A stretch of DNA of 64,000 bases from Blasia pusilla (lineage: Eukaryota; Marchantiophyta; Marchantiopsida; Blasiales): assembly GCA_050084515.1 (NCBI GenBank), contig CM114272.1, positions 41,354,001 through 41,418,000 of the forward strand. Direction: 5' to 3'. Below the pieces are notes generated by a model. The model had not been told where the DNA came from and searched no databases. It saw only the letters and a list, made by a program, of their open reading frames with translations. Position 1 is the first letter of the stretch; each line of letters opens with the position of its first letter. Position numbers and translations under genes: made by a program. Positions 32,354-42,189 of the stretch are shown piece by piece.

Positions 32354-34300
32354 AACATAGTTTTTAATAAAGAAACTAACCATGATTTGGACATTTTCGA
32401 AACTTTGCCATTGCAAAAAACAAGAATTCCATTGATGATGCTATAATTAATACTGCATTGTTGGAAGTCCATTATTACTTACAAGATCAAGGAAACAAAC
32501 TCTCCGACTTTCTTGACATGCCTCAATCTAATTTCCAAAGCATTTGTTCGCATTCATATTTGGAGGAACAAGAGCTATTATATGATATTGAGGAATTATT
32601 TGAGCGTGTACAATTTGGAGAATCGTGTCTAAATGAAGGAAAATATGTTGTTTTTGATGCTATACATGATGAGCTTGATAATATATGCATGAATGCTCCA
32701 CCATCTCCAAAAGTTTTTTTCATTGATGGTCCACATGGAACGGGACAGACATATTTATATAATCTTCTCTTTGCAAGAGGTATAGGTTTAGCAGTAGCAT
32801 CATTTGGAATTGCTGCTCTATTTTTAGATGGAGGACGTACTGCCCACTCATGCTTCAAGATCCCTAGTAATCTTCACGAGAGCTCTACTTGCAAGTAAGT
32901 GTTATTACCTACTTTACATCAAATTCTATCAATATATATAATCTCTCAAAGTATTGCAAATTCTAATTAACTTTCCTCTATTGTTTATAGTTTATCAGTC
33001 AATAGTGATCAAGCGCGCTTAATCCGTGATGCAATACTCATTATATAGGACGAATCACCTTTGGCTCGTCGTCATGCATTCGAGGCCGTGAATCGCACTT
33101 TACAAGATATCATGGGAACAGTCTCCGATAATCTACGACAAATACCATTTGGTGGAAAACTCATGATATTTGGTGGTGACTTTCGTCAAGTTTTGCCTGT
33201 TGTTCGTCATGGGGATTGACCACGAATCGTGCAAGCCATTATAAAGAGGTCATCTCTTTGGTCTAATTTTAAGGTCGTGAAGTTGACAACAAACAGGCGA
33301 GTCCAAAGGTTGAAAGGTCATTTTCGTATTCAACAACAAGCTTTTGCCGATTGATTATTGGAAGTGGGAGAGGGTCGTGAACCTTTGCACCCTCATTTGA
33401 GAGAAGACTTTATTCATTTACCATCTAAAATTGTCACTAAGAGTAACTAGATATGAGATCTTATTGATTTAATCTATGGCAATTCTTCTAACCTTTTCCA
33501 TGACATTGATTTCTTGAGAGATATGGCTATTTTGACACGGAGAAACAAGGATGTTGACGAAATAAATGGAGATGTCAGGTCTCGGTTTCCTGGACAGGTA
33601 ATCCTTTTAACATGCATATTTTTTTTTCCTCTCATTGGAACATCTTTTTGGGGAAGTTTGGATAGTAATGTTACTTATTCCCACCAATTTACTACATGTT
33701 GTGTACATGAGCATATTTACCTGAGCGTTGATTCTATTCCAAATGAGAGGATGAGTCATGTCTATCCAACAGAATTTTTGAACACATGCTTGCCTTCTAG
33801 ACTTCCCCGCATTGTATGTGTTTGAAGATTGGTGCACCAATCATGCTCTTGCGAAACATGAATGGGTCACATGGACAAGCAAATGGGACTAGATTGGGGA
33901 TTTGTGTATTTATGCAACATTGCATAGATGCTGAAATCAATACAAAGAAGAATATTGGAGATCGAGTTTTCATTCCACAAATCCCATTGATTGCATCTGA
34001 CTCCGGTTTGCCATTTGATTTACGTAAATTTCAATTCGTTATTTGCCGAGCTTTTGCTATGAGTATTAATAAGTCTCAAAGTCAAATTTTACAAAAGGTT
34101 GGAATTTACTTGCCTACTCCTGTATTTTCCTATGGTTAATTGTATGTAGTATTATCTAAACAAGGGAAGAAAAATTTCATCTACACTACCATTGAAAATG
34201 ACGAACATTCAAATTTAAAAAACGATTATACACGAAATATAATGCATAACGAAATACTTGATGAAATAAAATTCTTCAAAGGGCAAAGATCTTAGTTGAA
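32354..34300 (+). pseudogene. Helitron PIF1-like helicase domain
   Basis: After the Copia element the frame resumes: LQDQGNKLSDFLDMPQ, LYDIEELFERVQFGESCLNE, YVVFDAIHDELDNIC. The Walker A motif reads GPHGTGQTYLYN, with Gln (CAG, 32746-32748) where the catalytic Lys is expected. Next are VASFGIAALFLDGGRTAHSCFKIP, then an intron beginning GTAAGTG at about 32896 and ending TTTATAG near 32990. Walker B-like ILIISTOPDESPLARRHAFE (stop in place of Trp, about 33040) follows, then FGGKLMIFGGDFRQVLPVVRHG (about 33153-33220), VVKLTTNRRV, MAILTRRNKDVDEING, a second probable intron after 33597, LPRIVCV then LKIGAPIMLLRNMNGSHG, GLPFDLRKFQFVICRAFAMSINKSQ and KVGIYLPTPVFSYG. These are PIF1 family motifs in order. 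It would unwind DNA during rolling-circle transposition; dead here. Confidence 0.92.
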
Positions 34301-34364
34301 CCTTTGGCCTATGATATAATACACAAGGTTTAGAATCTAAATATGTATGTATACTTTAGATATA

Positions 34365-34398
34365 ATGTGAAGTCATGATCCTCGTCATGACTTCACAT
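34365..34398. repeat. Perfect 14-bp hairpin downstream of Helitron helicase
   Basis: ATGTGAAGTCATGA (34365-34378) and TCATGACTTCACAT (34385-34398) pair perfectly around TCCTCG. Helitrons carry a subterminal 3' hairpin, and this one lies about 70 bases after the last coding remnant. The CTRR end expected about 10 bases further on is not seen (GGTGAACAAATTT follows), so the assignment is tentative. Confidence 0.6.
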
Positions 34399-37353
34399 GG
34401 TGAACAAATTTTCATTCGGATTGCGTCCAGATACTTGTTCGCAATGGACAAATCCGCTCACGCGTACTTATGTCACGAGAAATCGAATTGCATCCCATCA
34501 CAGAACTCACGATTTTTTAGCATATATATAGCACTGTATATATGCCGGGCGCTCCGCAAGAGTTCTAGTCAGAGCTGTGTAACGCTTCAGGAAATAAAAC
34601 TTTCTCATCTCCGGGGTTCAGATCGCGCTGCATACTCAACCATTCTCTGGTTGAGTTGAGTATCTTATCAGCTTTCGTCGCACGGAATAGGATCACGGCC
34701 TTCGCTGGTAATGTTGCCGTTGACGAGATGACAACTGCCATCTTTTACAGTTTCCAGCTATGTGTGAAGACCCTAGCCCGCACGAGCGGCGCAGTGGACG
34801 GATCTACGACATCCATTCAGGATTCCAGACAGATGGTAGGAGATTATTAAGGAATCCCACTATGGCCAGCCAGGAAGCAGGCAGGCATGAATGCATCAAT
34901 TCTCGTTGTAAACAAAGCAGGTAAATTATAATACAACTTGCACTGTAAACATCGTCAAGCGAGGGTTGCAACAGTGCTTTGATTTGACCTTCAGAACGTT
35001 ACTTTTCTGTCATGGCATAGACTCGTGTTTTCTACGTGTTATCTTGAATCGGCGACAGTGAAGACATCTTCCAATTATAGAAAGATCTATGCACGATCAC
35101 TTCCTTCTCATCGACAGGCAGGCAGGCTATTCAGGATTGGACAAGTTTTTTCACGCCATAGATCCGCGGTGAGCGTCCCCATATTCTCGTCGCTCACGGG
35201 TCCATGCACACCATGGCCAGGTCGTTTGTGTGCACATACCTGTTACCTTCGCAAGCTGTCTCGTCATTTGGCGAATGAAAATTAGCGTCCACAGTCGACC
35301 AGGTGCCAGGCAGGACTCCGTTGAACATGCACGATGCACGAGACTACTCCAGTCACGAGTTTACTGACATCCGGAACGCAACCTCGTCAGCATATTCAAG
35401 ATCGCCGCGTTAATCGATTCTAGAAGTTTAACTGAACCACTTAGGCATCAAGTAAGTGATGAAGTTCTTCCAGATGGCGAGATTGCATATATAGGACTTC
35501 TTGAACAGAGAATCGAACCTCTAAAGTCAAGCAGACAAAATATCTCGATTGGCTCTCTCGGAAGGATATTGAATTTCCCGTTTTCGACGATTGTAACTTG
35601 AAGCGAGTTTAGTAGCCTCTCGGACTAGCATTCAAGAACGTAGTACTAGTTACTTCTCCTGAAATGCTTGTTTGGTAATTAAATCACGTTCACAAGGAGC
35701 AAATGAGAAGAAGTCTTTTTCTATCAAGAGCAGAATCCGAACTTTATTGACTCAATAAGAATCTTCAAATGTGCAGTAGCAAGTGTACTATGGTCTCCCT
35801 TATTCCTCATTGGATCATAAACCCGACAGATAAAAAATCTTTGGCACTGTTGAACCGATCCTTGTCCAATCTGATCGATACCTAGCTCTAAAATTAGGTG
35901 GTGTAGAAAAATCCACGTCTGAGTCCGTTGCGACGGAATTAAAATATCCTGAACTAATTTTCGTCAACAATTTGATGTTGATGTTCAAGTTCAACTTGAA
36001 GTTTATAACGTCTTTACGCATAATTGTTGACAGAATGAAGCCTAAGCTGAGAGCACCATTATAATCTGGTTCATTCTTCTACTTCATGTCTGAGCTATTC
36101 CAGGAATTCTGGCATAGCCCTGGAGTTCTTGATGACAATGTACTAGTCGCTTCATTTATCTCCAACGGCGTCGACCCCCAAATCCAGTGCAAATTTCCAA
36201 ATTCAATTTCTGATCTTGATCTCTACACAAAGAAATACACACTATCAGGATACAACAACTTCCTTTTACTGCACATTCGAATTTCCCCTGGGAAGCGAGG
36301 AGTGAAGAAAGCAGACTATTTGCAGCACGAGCTCAAGGTAAATCACGCTAACGATTTGTACTATTTCCACTAGAACCATGCTCGATTAATCATGGCAGGC
36401 AGAGTTAGTGCGCAAGAAGACTGAGCTCCCGGGATGATTTGATTCTGAATCCGTTCATTGTTGCAGGGAGATCTCGGACTCATTGTAACTCGAACCTGGA
36501 AGAGTCAGCACCGACCGAACTCGAGGCTGAACCCGTCGACCATTACGTGTGGGTTTTCATGAGATTTCCTGCAAATGGGCTAACATTGATTGCGGTGATA
36601 GTTTCTAATGGCTCTCCAACCATACCAACACTTCCTCAAATGGGGTCTGATCCACCCGTCCCAACTTTGAAACCTGTCAACCCTCAGAGGGTGCCTTGTA
36701 TTTGAATCTACGTAAACCTTGGTTACTTCTTGCACTCTCTTTGTGCTCGTAGTCCCTGACCTTGAAATGGTTTGGAAATTGCAGAAACCAATCCGCAAAG
36801 AAGGTATTGAGGTGTATCTCTGTGCCTAATAGATACAGTCCGGTGGAGATGGCTGCACCTACTTGTGTGTGTAGCAGCTTATACATTTGGTCTATGTAAA
36901 TCTCTAGTCCCACAACCTCATGTTCTCTCTCACTAATAGCTCTTAGGACTCATGGCACGTGTTTCTGAATCTCTTTGTACTTGTTCGAAAGTTATGACTG
37001 GATAGTCTCCACTCGCAGCTTCCGTGCCTCATGTACCTCAAACATTGGTTATGTAGTCTTCCCACTAGGATGTGGATTACCTTCGGATTCTCAAAACTAA
37101 TCTCTTAGTTTTGAGATACCTATAGCCTTTCCCAAAATCCGGAGCAGTTCATGAGAAAAAATTCTTACAATCATCATAAACTATTGTGCGAGCTATTGTG
37201 TTGTTAATAGTTTAAGGCGTGCCTACTAATAACATTATGGTTGTTTTCAACATGAGAGTTCTAACGGTATGACTCCGCTCCCGAGGGATTCTCCTATGAT
37301 GGGCCTAATTGGGAGTCTCGTTTCCCTATAGATTCTGTGCATGCAAGTGCGAA
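34399..37353. other. Unassigned region between Helitron and TIR element
   Basis: No recognised gene apart from a possible two-exon remnant at 36086-36588 listed separately. Base composition is more balanced than in the retroelements. Short open frames at 34375-34659, 34656-34850 and 35025-35285 show no domain. It may be host intergenic sequence. Confidence 0.4.
36086..36588 (+). pseudogene. Possible two-exon gene fragment of unknown function
   Basis: An open frame starting at 36086 (MSELFQEFWHSPGVLDDNV) reads through KFPNSISDLDLYTKKY and PGKRGVKKADYLQHELK to 36335, where AAG is followed by GTAAAT, a plausible donor. TTGTTGCAG at 36460-36468 is a good acceptor. After it the matching frame reads GDLGLIVTRTWKSQHR to a TGA shortly before 36565; a different frame stays open to 36705. 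No family is recognised. This could be a degraded host or transposon exon pair, or coincidence. Confidence 0.35.
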
Positions 37354-37619
37354 TGTTGCACGGAAACGGACAAGTCCAAACATGCTCACGGACATGTCAC
37401 CTAGGTACTTGCAATTTGCATCCAAGCCCGCCCATGAGCCCGACCTCAAGCCTTACCGCGAGCTGCGGATGGGTCACTAAACCAGTGTGGGTTTGGCCAG
37501 GCCAGGTCTACGCTAAAGGCAGGTTTGGGTGCGGGCCGTGGGTACTCGGGCCCGCATGGACATATCCATCCTAAAGACAAACATAAGTCCGCGGACATGA
37601 ACTTTGTCCGTGTGTAACC
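37354..37619. mobile_element. Non-autonomous TIR element, copy 2
   Basis: About 266 bp, from TGTTGCACGGAAACGGACAA to the reverse complement of GGTTACACACGGACAAAG. It is in opposite orientation to the copy at 20668-20946, with which it shares terminal GGTTGCAC-like and subterminal ATGTCCGNGGACTTATG motifs. The GC-rich core differs from the CT-rich core of copy 1. No target duplication is evident. Confidence 0.6.
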
Positions 37620-38539
37620 TTGGCCATTGCAAAATAGCAATATTTTTCCCTCTTGCCTGTTCCTACTCCTCTTTAATTATCTCACTTTCCTTGAGAGCCG
37701 ATTTGGCCATTAATAGGTACACATGGTATCGTTCACACAAATGCACCTCTAAAGCCACCTCTTAAGTACACCTCCAACATTGAGGATTGCATTTCAGGTT
37801 GATTGTCGTAGTTGGGTGTTGCTATAAGTTTTCCTCCTCGCTACCCTGTGGGGCTTTGATGCATGCTCTCATTGATTCCATCTCTTGGAGATGGATGCAT
37901 ACCGTTGTGTTTACAACTTGCAATTCTTCTTGATGCATGTGTTACGTCTTTTAGGATAGATTGATGAGATCTAGAAGAGCACCTTTGAGGATACTGGAGG
38001 ACAGCATCAAGAGGTCGAGGATCATCTGTTGAGGCCACGGGTAAACTGAGAGAGTAGGTTTCCCCTTCGTTTCAGCTCATTTGGAGCCATATTGAGAAAC
38101 TTACTATTTAGAGTAAGTTCTTATTTTGAATATAATTGAATTTTCCACTTTGGGAAGTGGCCCTTGACCTCCCACAACAGGTCAAGAGCCAAGGAGTTGA
38201 CCTACGAGCATAAGTTACCGTGGAGAGAGCTTGGGAGAGGGAAGGGCATATATCCCGAGGAGAGAGAGTTTGATAGCTCATTTTATTTTTGTTGAACCTC
38301 TTCCCTTTATATTGGAGATATTTTGGTACGTATCATCTCAATGTTTGGATGCCATGAGTTAGCGTGGGATCATGCGTGTGTGTGTATATGTTTGGTGATA
38401 ACAATGTATGTTGTGTAGTGATATGTATGCGCACAACACATAATGCACTTTGCTTTCCAAACATAAAACTTCTCTGGTTCCTCATCTAGTTCGATCTACA
38501 AGGCCACCTTCACAAGTTGGACTTCACTCTCCTCTTCCC
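37620..38539. other. Unassigned AT-rich region
   Basis: No gene, RNA or terminal repeat recognised. The sequence GTGTAGTGATATGTATGCGCACAAC at about 38414-38438 resembles GTAGCGATGTGTATTCGCACAAA near 11845, so the two areas may share an old dispersed repeat. Confidence 0.35.
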
Positions 38540-38990
38540 CTTCCACAAAGCCACCACTGAAGCTCCCTTATTATAGCTTCTCTAAGAGTGGCCATCTCTT
38601 AGTTCTTACTTTGGAGTTGATTCTCCAAATTTGTTGTGGGAGACTTAACCTATTCCGCTATGAGCTCCTCGATGTTCGCCCTTACTTCTTTCTCCTTCAT
38701 GAGCAAGGAAACCTCTTGGTTCCCTTTCAAGCTAGCCACATCATTTAATAAGGCTTGACACTCGGTGGTTCATTCCACTTGGTTGCATACTTGCAATGTG
38801 TGGACGTGACCTTGATTGGCCACGAGTTTCTTGTGACGATTTCTCAATTTATCCCCAAGTGTAGAGATTTTGGTATCTAAATAAGTGCGTAGTAAAGCTT
38901 TGCCAGTGGACCGTTGTTTGATATCTGAGTATGTCCCAATAGTCCTTTAGACGAATTCTTCCCTTAGCATATCAAACGCTACTCTCAACA
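38540..38990 (-). pseudogene. Coiled-coil protein remnant
   Basis: On the minus strand a frame with three stops reads SDIKQRSTGKALLRTYLDTK, ISTLGDKLRNRHKKLVANQG, ECQALLNDVASLKGNQEVSL, LMKEKEVRANIEELIAE and TNLENQLQS, ending EMATLREAIIRE. The heptad pattern predicts a long coiled coil. It resembles in character, but not in identifiable sequence, the post-pol ORF3 of the Gypsy A and B elements. It is probably another retroelement accessory ORF; no function can be given. Confidence 0.5.
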
Positions 38991-39109
38991 ATGTTAAAGT
39001 GAGAAGTGGTTATGGTGAGCTCTCTATCATGGTAGATGAGTCGTAGGGTGATATAGTGCATGTGAAGGCTTTAGAGTGGTCTTGTATTTCCCTAATTTTA
39101 GAGGTCATG

Positions 39110-40137
39110 TGTCATGACCCTCATAACCAAACGTGTCGCAATCCTCATAGCCAAATGAGCACCAATGCAGAACATCAAAACTTTAAAAGGCTCACTCTAG
39201 GATGAAAGTGCATCATAGAGGTCTCTTGAATGAGACATAAAATGTGAGACGCAAGCAAGGTTAGGTGTTTCATGTCATGAGGGTCATGACCTAGTAAACC
39301 ATGACTAAATGCAAAGTGATACTTGAGAGGAGCTCAAGTCCCATGAGAGTTGGTTGCCAAGAGGATTTGGAACTTGACTAACGTTTGAGGGTTTTGCGGT
39401 GTTTATGGTCATAATGACCAAAACCAATGAGCATTTTAGACGAATAAGATGGTGTTGGAAAGTTTATGCAAAGAAAATTCCAAGGCACCAAAGATCTAGA
39501 CAAACATATGAATAGAGATTGAGAAAATGCCCCTCAACTATCAGATTGGTAGTTGGGTTGAGGGCCAAAATGAGCAACCCAAGAGGACTTTCCCAAAGGT
39601 GGGGACAGGGTGGAGATCTCTAGAATCATATATAAAGGGAAGGGTCTCCAAGGATGATTGGGACCCAAACTCTAATTTGGGGCGCCACGGGGCAAACCAA
39701 GGGCACGAAATGGATTGGAAGTTTGGCTTTGAGGTATGGGCATCAAGCCAAGTTTGAGGGGGGAAATTTTAGATGCCAACTTTCGACCTCGATCCTTTAC
39801 TCAATTCGTGGATCTCGGTTAGAGACTCGGTCGAGATTCATTGGATAGTTAGAACGGCCAAGCATGCGAGGGCCATTTTAGATGTCTAGACTATCTAGAA
39901 AGTCTATCCCAAGTCTAGGAAGACTTGCCCATGTTGGAAGTGAGAAATCAGGAATTGTTGGGCTTGTTGGATAGCCCAAGTTGAGAACTCAGAGACACAT
40001 GTGGTTGGTTGACCCAAAAAATGGCTAACATGAGTGTGTTTTGATGCAAATTAGTTAGGAGAGTGTGACGTACTGAATGTACATTTCTACATTCAAGGTA
40101 CTAGAGATTGACGTTCAAGAGGAGTAGGCACATGATA
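39110..40137 (+). mobile_element. Gypsy family C 5' LTR
   Basis: 1028 bp. It starts TGTCATGACCCTCATAACCAA and ends GGCACATGATA, and is followed by two bases and the primer site. It is the plus-strand counterpart of the LTRs at 8416-9443 and 58913-59943 (TGTCGCGACCCTCATAACCAA). Many C to T and G to A differences show it is old. Confidence 0.88.
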
Positions 40138-40139
40138 AG

Positions 40140-40152
40140 TGGTATCAGAGCC
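40140..40152 (+). other. Primer binding site (tRNA-iMet) of Gypsy C
   Basis: TGGTATCAGAGCC is the exact plant initiator tRNA-Met primer site, two bases after the LTR end. It fixes the element's orientation and start. Confidence 0.92.
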
Positions 40153-40452
40153 AATTCTTGGTGAGAGTGAACCTGAGATTGTGGGAGCTACTAGATGCTT
40201 GGAGAGAACTCAAGGTAGCAATGAGATCTAGATGCTTGGAGAGGGATATAAGAGACAATGAAGGGATTTGAATGACCAAGGCTTGAGGATGGTGACTGTG
40301 GAGGGTCACCCCCAAAGCTTTGACATAAATGATAGGAGCCCAAAGAGGAATAAGTGCATGACCAAGAACCAAAGAAGGAGATTCTAAATCTTGAGATGCT
40401 GAACTCTAGGCATGAGGATGTCCCAAATGTGAATCCTTCTGCGGGGCTACGT

Positions 40453-41028
40453 CTCTAGTTTCAAATGACTTGACGTTTCATGTTCAGATGATTGATTTTA
40501 TGAAGATCATGTTAGAGCAAATGACCCAACAGAATAAGTGGATTGTCGAGCTAGAGTTGGATAGAGCTTCTAGTTCCAATAAGAAGCTTAATAAGACAAA
40601 TTTTCACTCATCATTCATGGGAATGGGGCGATCTCATAAGATGAAGGAGTTCCTAACTAAGTTGGAGCTCTATTTCGAGGTGCAAAGGGTTGAAGAGGAG
40701 GATAAAGTTATTGTGGCACTCATGTTTCTGAAGGATCATGCGCTTTAGTGGTGAACAACTTATCGAGAGGAACATTCGGCCAATGTGCCATCTTTGAGTT
40801 GGAAGGAGTTCAAGTTGTTGATTGGTGAGTGATTCGCCTTTGAGTACAAAGTATCTGAGGAGAGGGTGGACTTTGTGTGTCTTAGGCAAATAGGGTTCCT
40901 AATCGTGTATGTGCTTGAGTTTAATGCAAAATTGAACTCACTACCCAAAATGGACGAGTATGCTAAGAAGACTATAAACACCAATTTCAACAATTTTGGT
41001 CTTTTAGAAAACCCGGTTTTGTTCTAAT
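40453..41028 (+). pseudogene. Gypsy family C Gag fragment
   Basis: The frame reads VQMIDFMKIMLEQMTQQNKW, SSSNKKLNKTNFHSSFMGM, GRSHKMKEFLTKLELYFEVQ and KVIVALMFLKDHAL to a stop at 40746; after that ANVPSLSWKEFKLLIGE and FNAKLNSLPKMDEYAKKTI follow. This is the Retrotrans_gag fold region (LELYFEVQ, then W near the middle, then F/I-rich C-terminal part). It matches the minus-strand copy at 58760-58125 (FTGMGRSRKVSEFLTELELYFEAQ). The protein is truncated at about 41028; no zinc knuckle or pol follows. Confidence 0.85.
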
Positions 41029-41189
41029 ATGATAAGTAGCACAATAGGTCAAAGTGTAATTGGCGTACAACTTAGGTTTTAGTGTTTAGTACTTCAAGTT
41101 AGTATTGACTTATGGCTTACGGTTTAGAGGATACATTAATAATCTTTGATATGATATTAGTTAAAGACTAATCTAACTAAAGACTTAGT

Positions 41190-41510
41190 TAGTATTGACT
41201 AAGTAGGGGCATAGGGTTTATGGCTTAGGTTTTAGGGTTTATGACTCTATGGTCTATGGGTTATCGTTTATGTTTGAGGGTTTAGATTAATAACACAAGA
41301 CCTTTGCAGGTCATCATGTTCATTGGCAAAGTTGTTTCAGAGTTTTAGGGTTTAGGATTTTTGGATTAGGATTTAGGGTTTATGGCTTAGGTTTTAGGGT
41401 TTAGGGTTTATGGCTTAGGTTTTAGGGTTTAGGGTTTATGGCTTAGTATCTATGGTCTATGGGCTAGCGTTTAGAGTTAGTATAGGGTTTATGGCTTAGG
41501 GCTTAGGGAT
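41190..41510 (+). repeat. Degenerate telomere-like TTTAGGG array
   Basis: GGGTTTATGGCTTAGGTTTTAGGGTTT and variants recur, with runs such as TTTTAGGGTTTAGGGTTTATGG appearing twice (about 41385-41445). The units are imperfect TTTAGGG (plant telomere type) with longer higher-order units of about 35-40 bp. This is an interstitial array, since unique sequence continues on both sides. Confidence 0.75.
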
Positions 41511-42189
41511 GAATGAATAGATACTACTAGGTTAAACTTTATATTGTGGAAGGGTTTATTAGAGGACCGGGTTCAAGCTTTGGATAACATGCCTATTAAG
41601 CCTTATTAAATTACTATAGGGTCTTGTTTAAATTATTAATAGAATAAGGTTTAACTTACCTAAGGCTTCTATTATAATTATATATGGTTAACTTAGTGCT
41701 TTAACTCGGTTTCCATCACATCTTATTAAAAAAACGAAATATAGAATGAAAGTATATTAATTCAAGATGAACTTCAGTTTGTAGAACCTCAAGAAGTGTA
41801 ATTTGTGCCAAATACCGATTTCCAACAATGTTATAGACTAAGTAACTTAAACTTAAGGTTAAACGTAATGAAAGGCACAATGTCACATTCATCATAATGA
41901 AGAGCTCCATAATCAAAGTAGACATGTTTGACAAGTTGAGTTGATTCGAGGTAGAATCAATATAATGTTACACCTAATCTTGGACCAACACTTTATCAAA
42001 TTAAGGGGTTCATGAAAGAACACCAATTTCCACTATATATTAATAATTTGTACTCAGGATTGAGGAGTGTCACTTTACAGCTCCTAAACAATTACTCAAT
42101 CTTCTAGTACTAGTAGGTTAGTGCCACGAAAGATTATTCTAGACTTAACAAAATTTGCCACATTGGTAGGGATACTCAGAAGTCCACCC
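41511..42189. other. Unassigned AT-rich region
   Basis: No gene recognised. The AT-rich sequence may include the far 3' end of the minus-strand DUF7869-type pseudogene. ATATATGGTTAAC-like stretches only. Confidence 0.35.

Larger units (their letters stand above)
21521..34320 (+). mobile_element. Autonomous-type Helitron (RepHel), decayed and interrupted
   Basis: The coding blocks occur in the order of plant RepHel proteins: zinc or N-terminal region, Helitron_like_N, HUH Rep, then PIF1-like helicase. The reading is split by introns, by the solo LTR at 23721-25019 and by the Copia element at 27075-32348. Without these two insertions the body is about 6.2 kb. Helitrons transpose by rolling-circle replication. 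Both catalytic centres are mutated here and there are many stops. The 5' TC end and the 3' CTRR end were not located; coordinates are those of the coding remnants. A strong hairpin at 34365-34398 is a candidate subterminal structure. Confidence 0.85.

Noticed and set aside
41716-41934. 72-codon minus-strand frame
   Set aside because: AT-rich, no motif, no continuity with the DUF7869-type gene could be shown.
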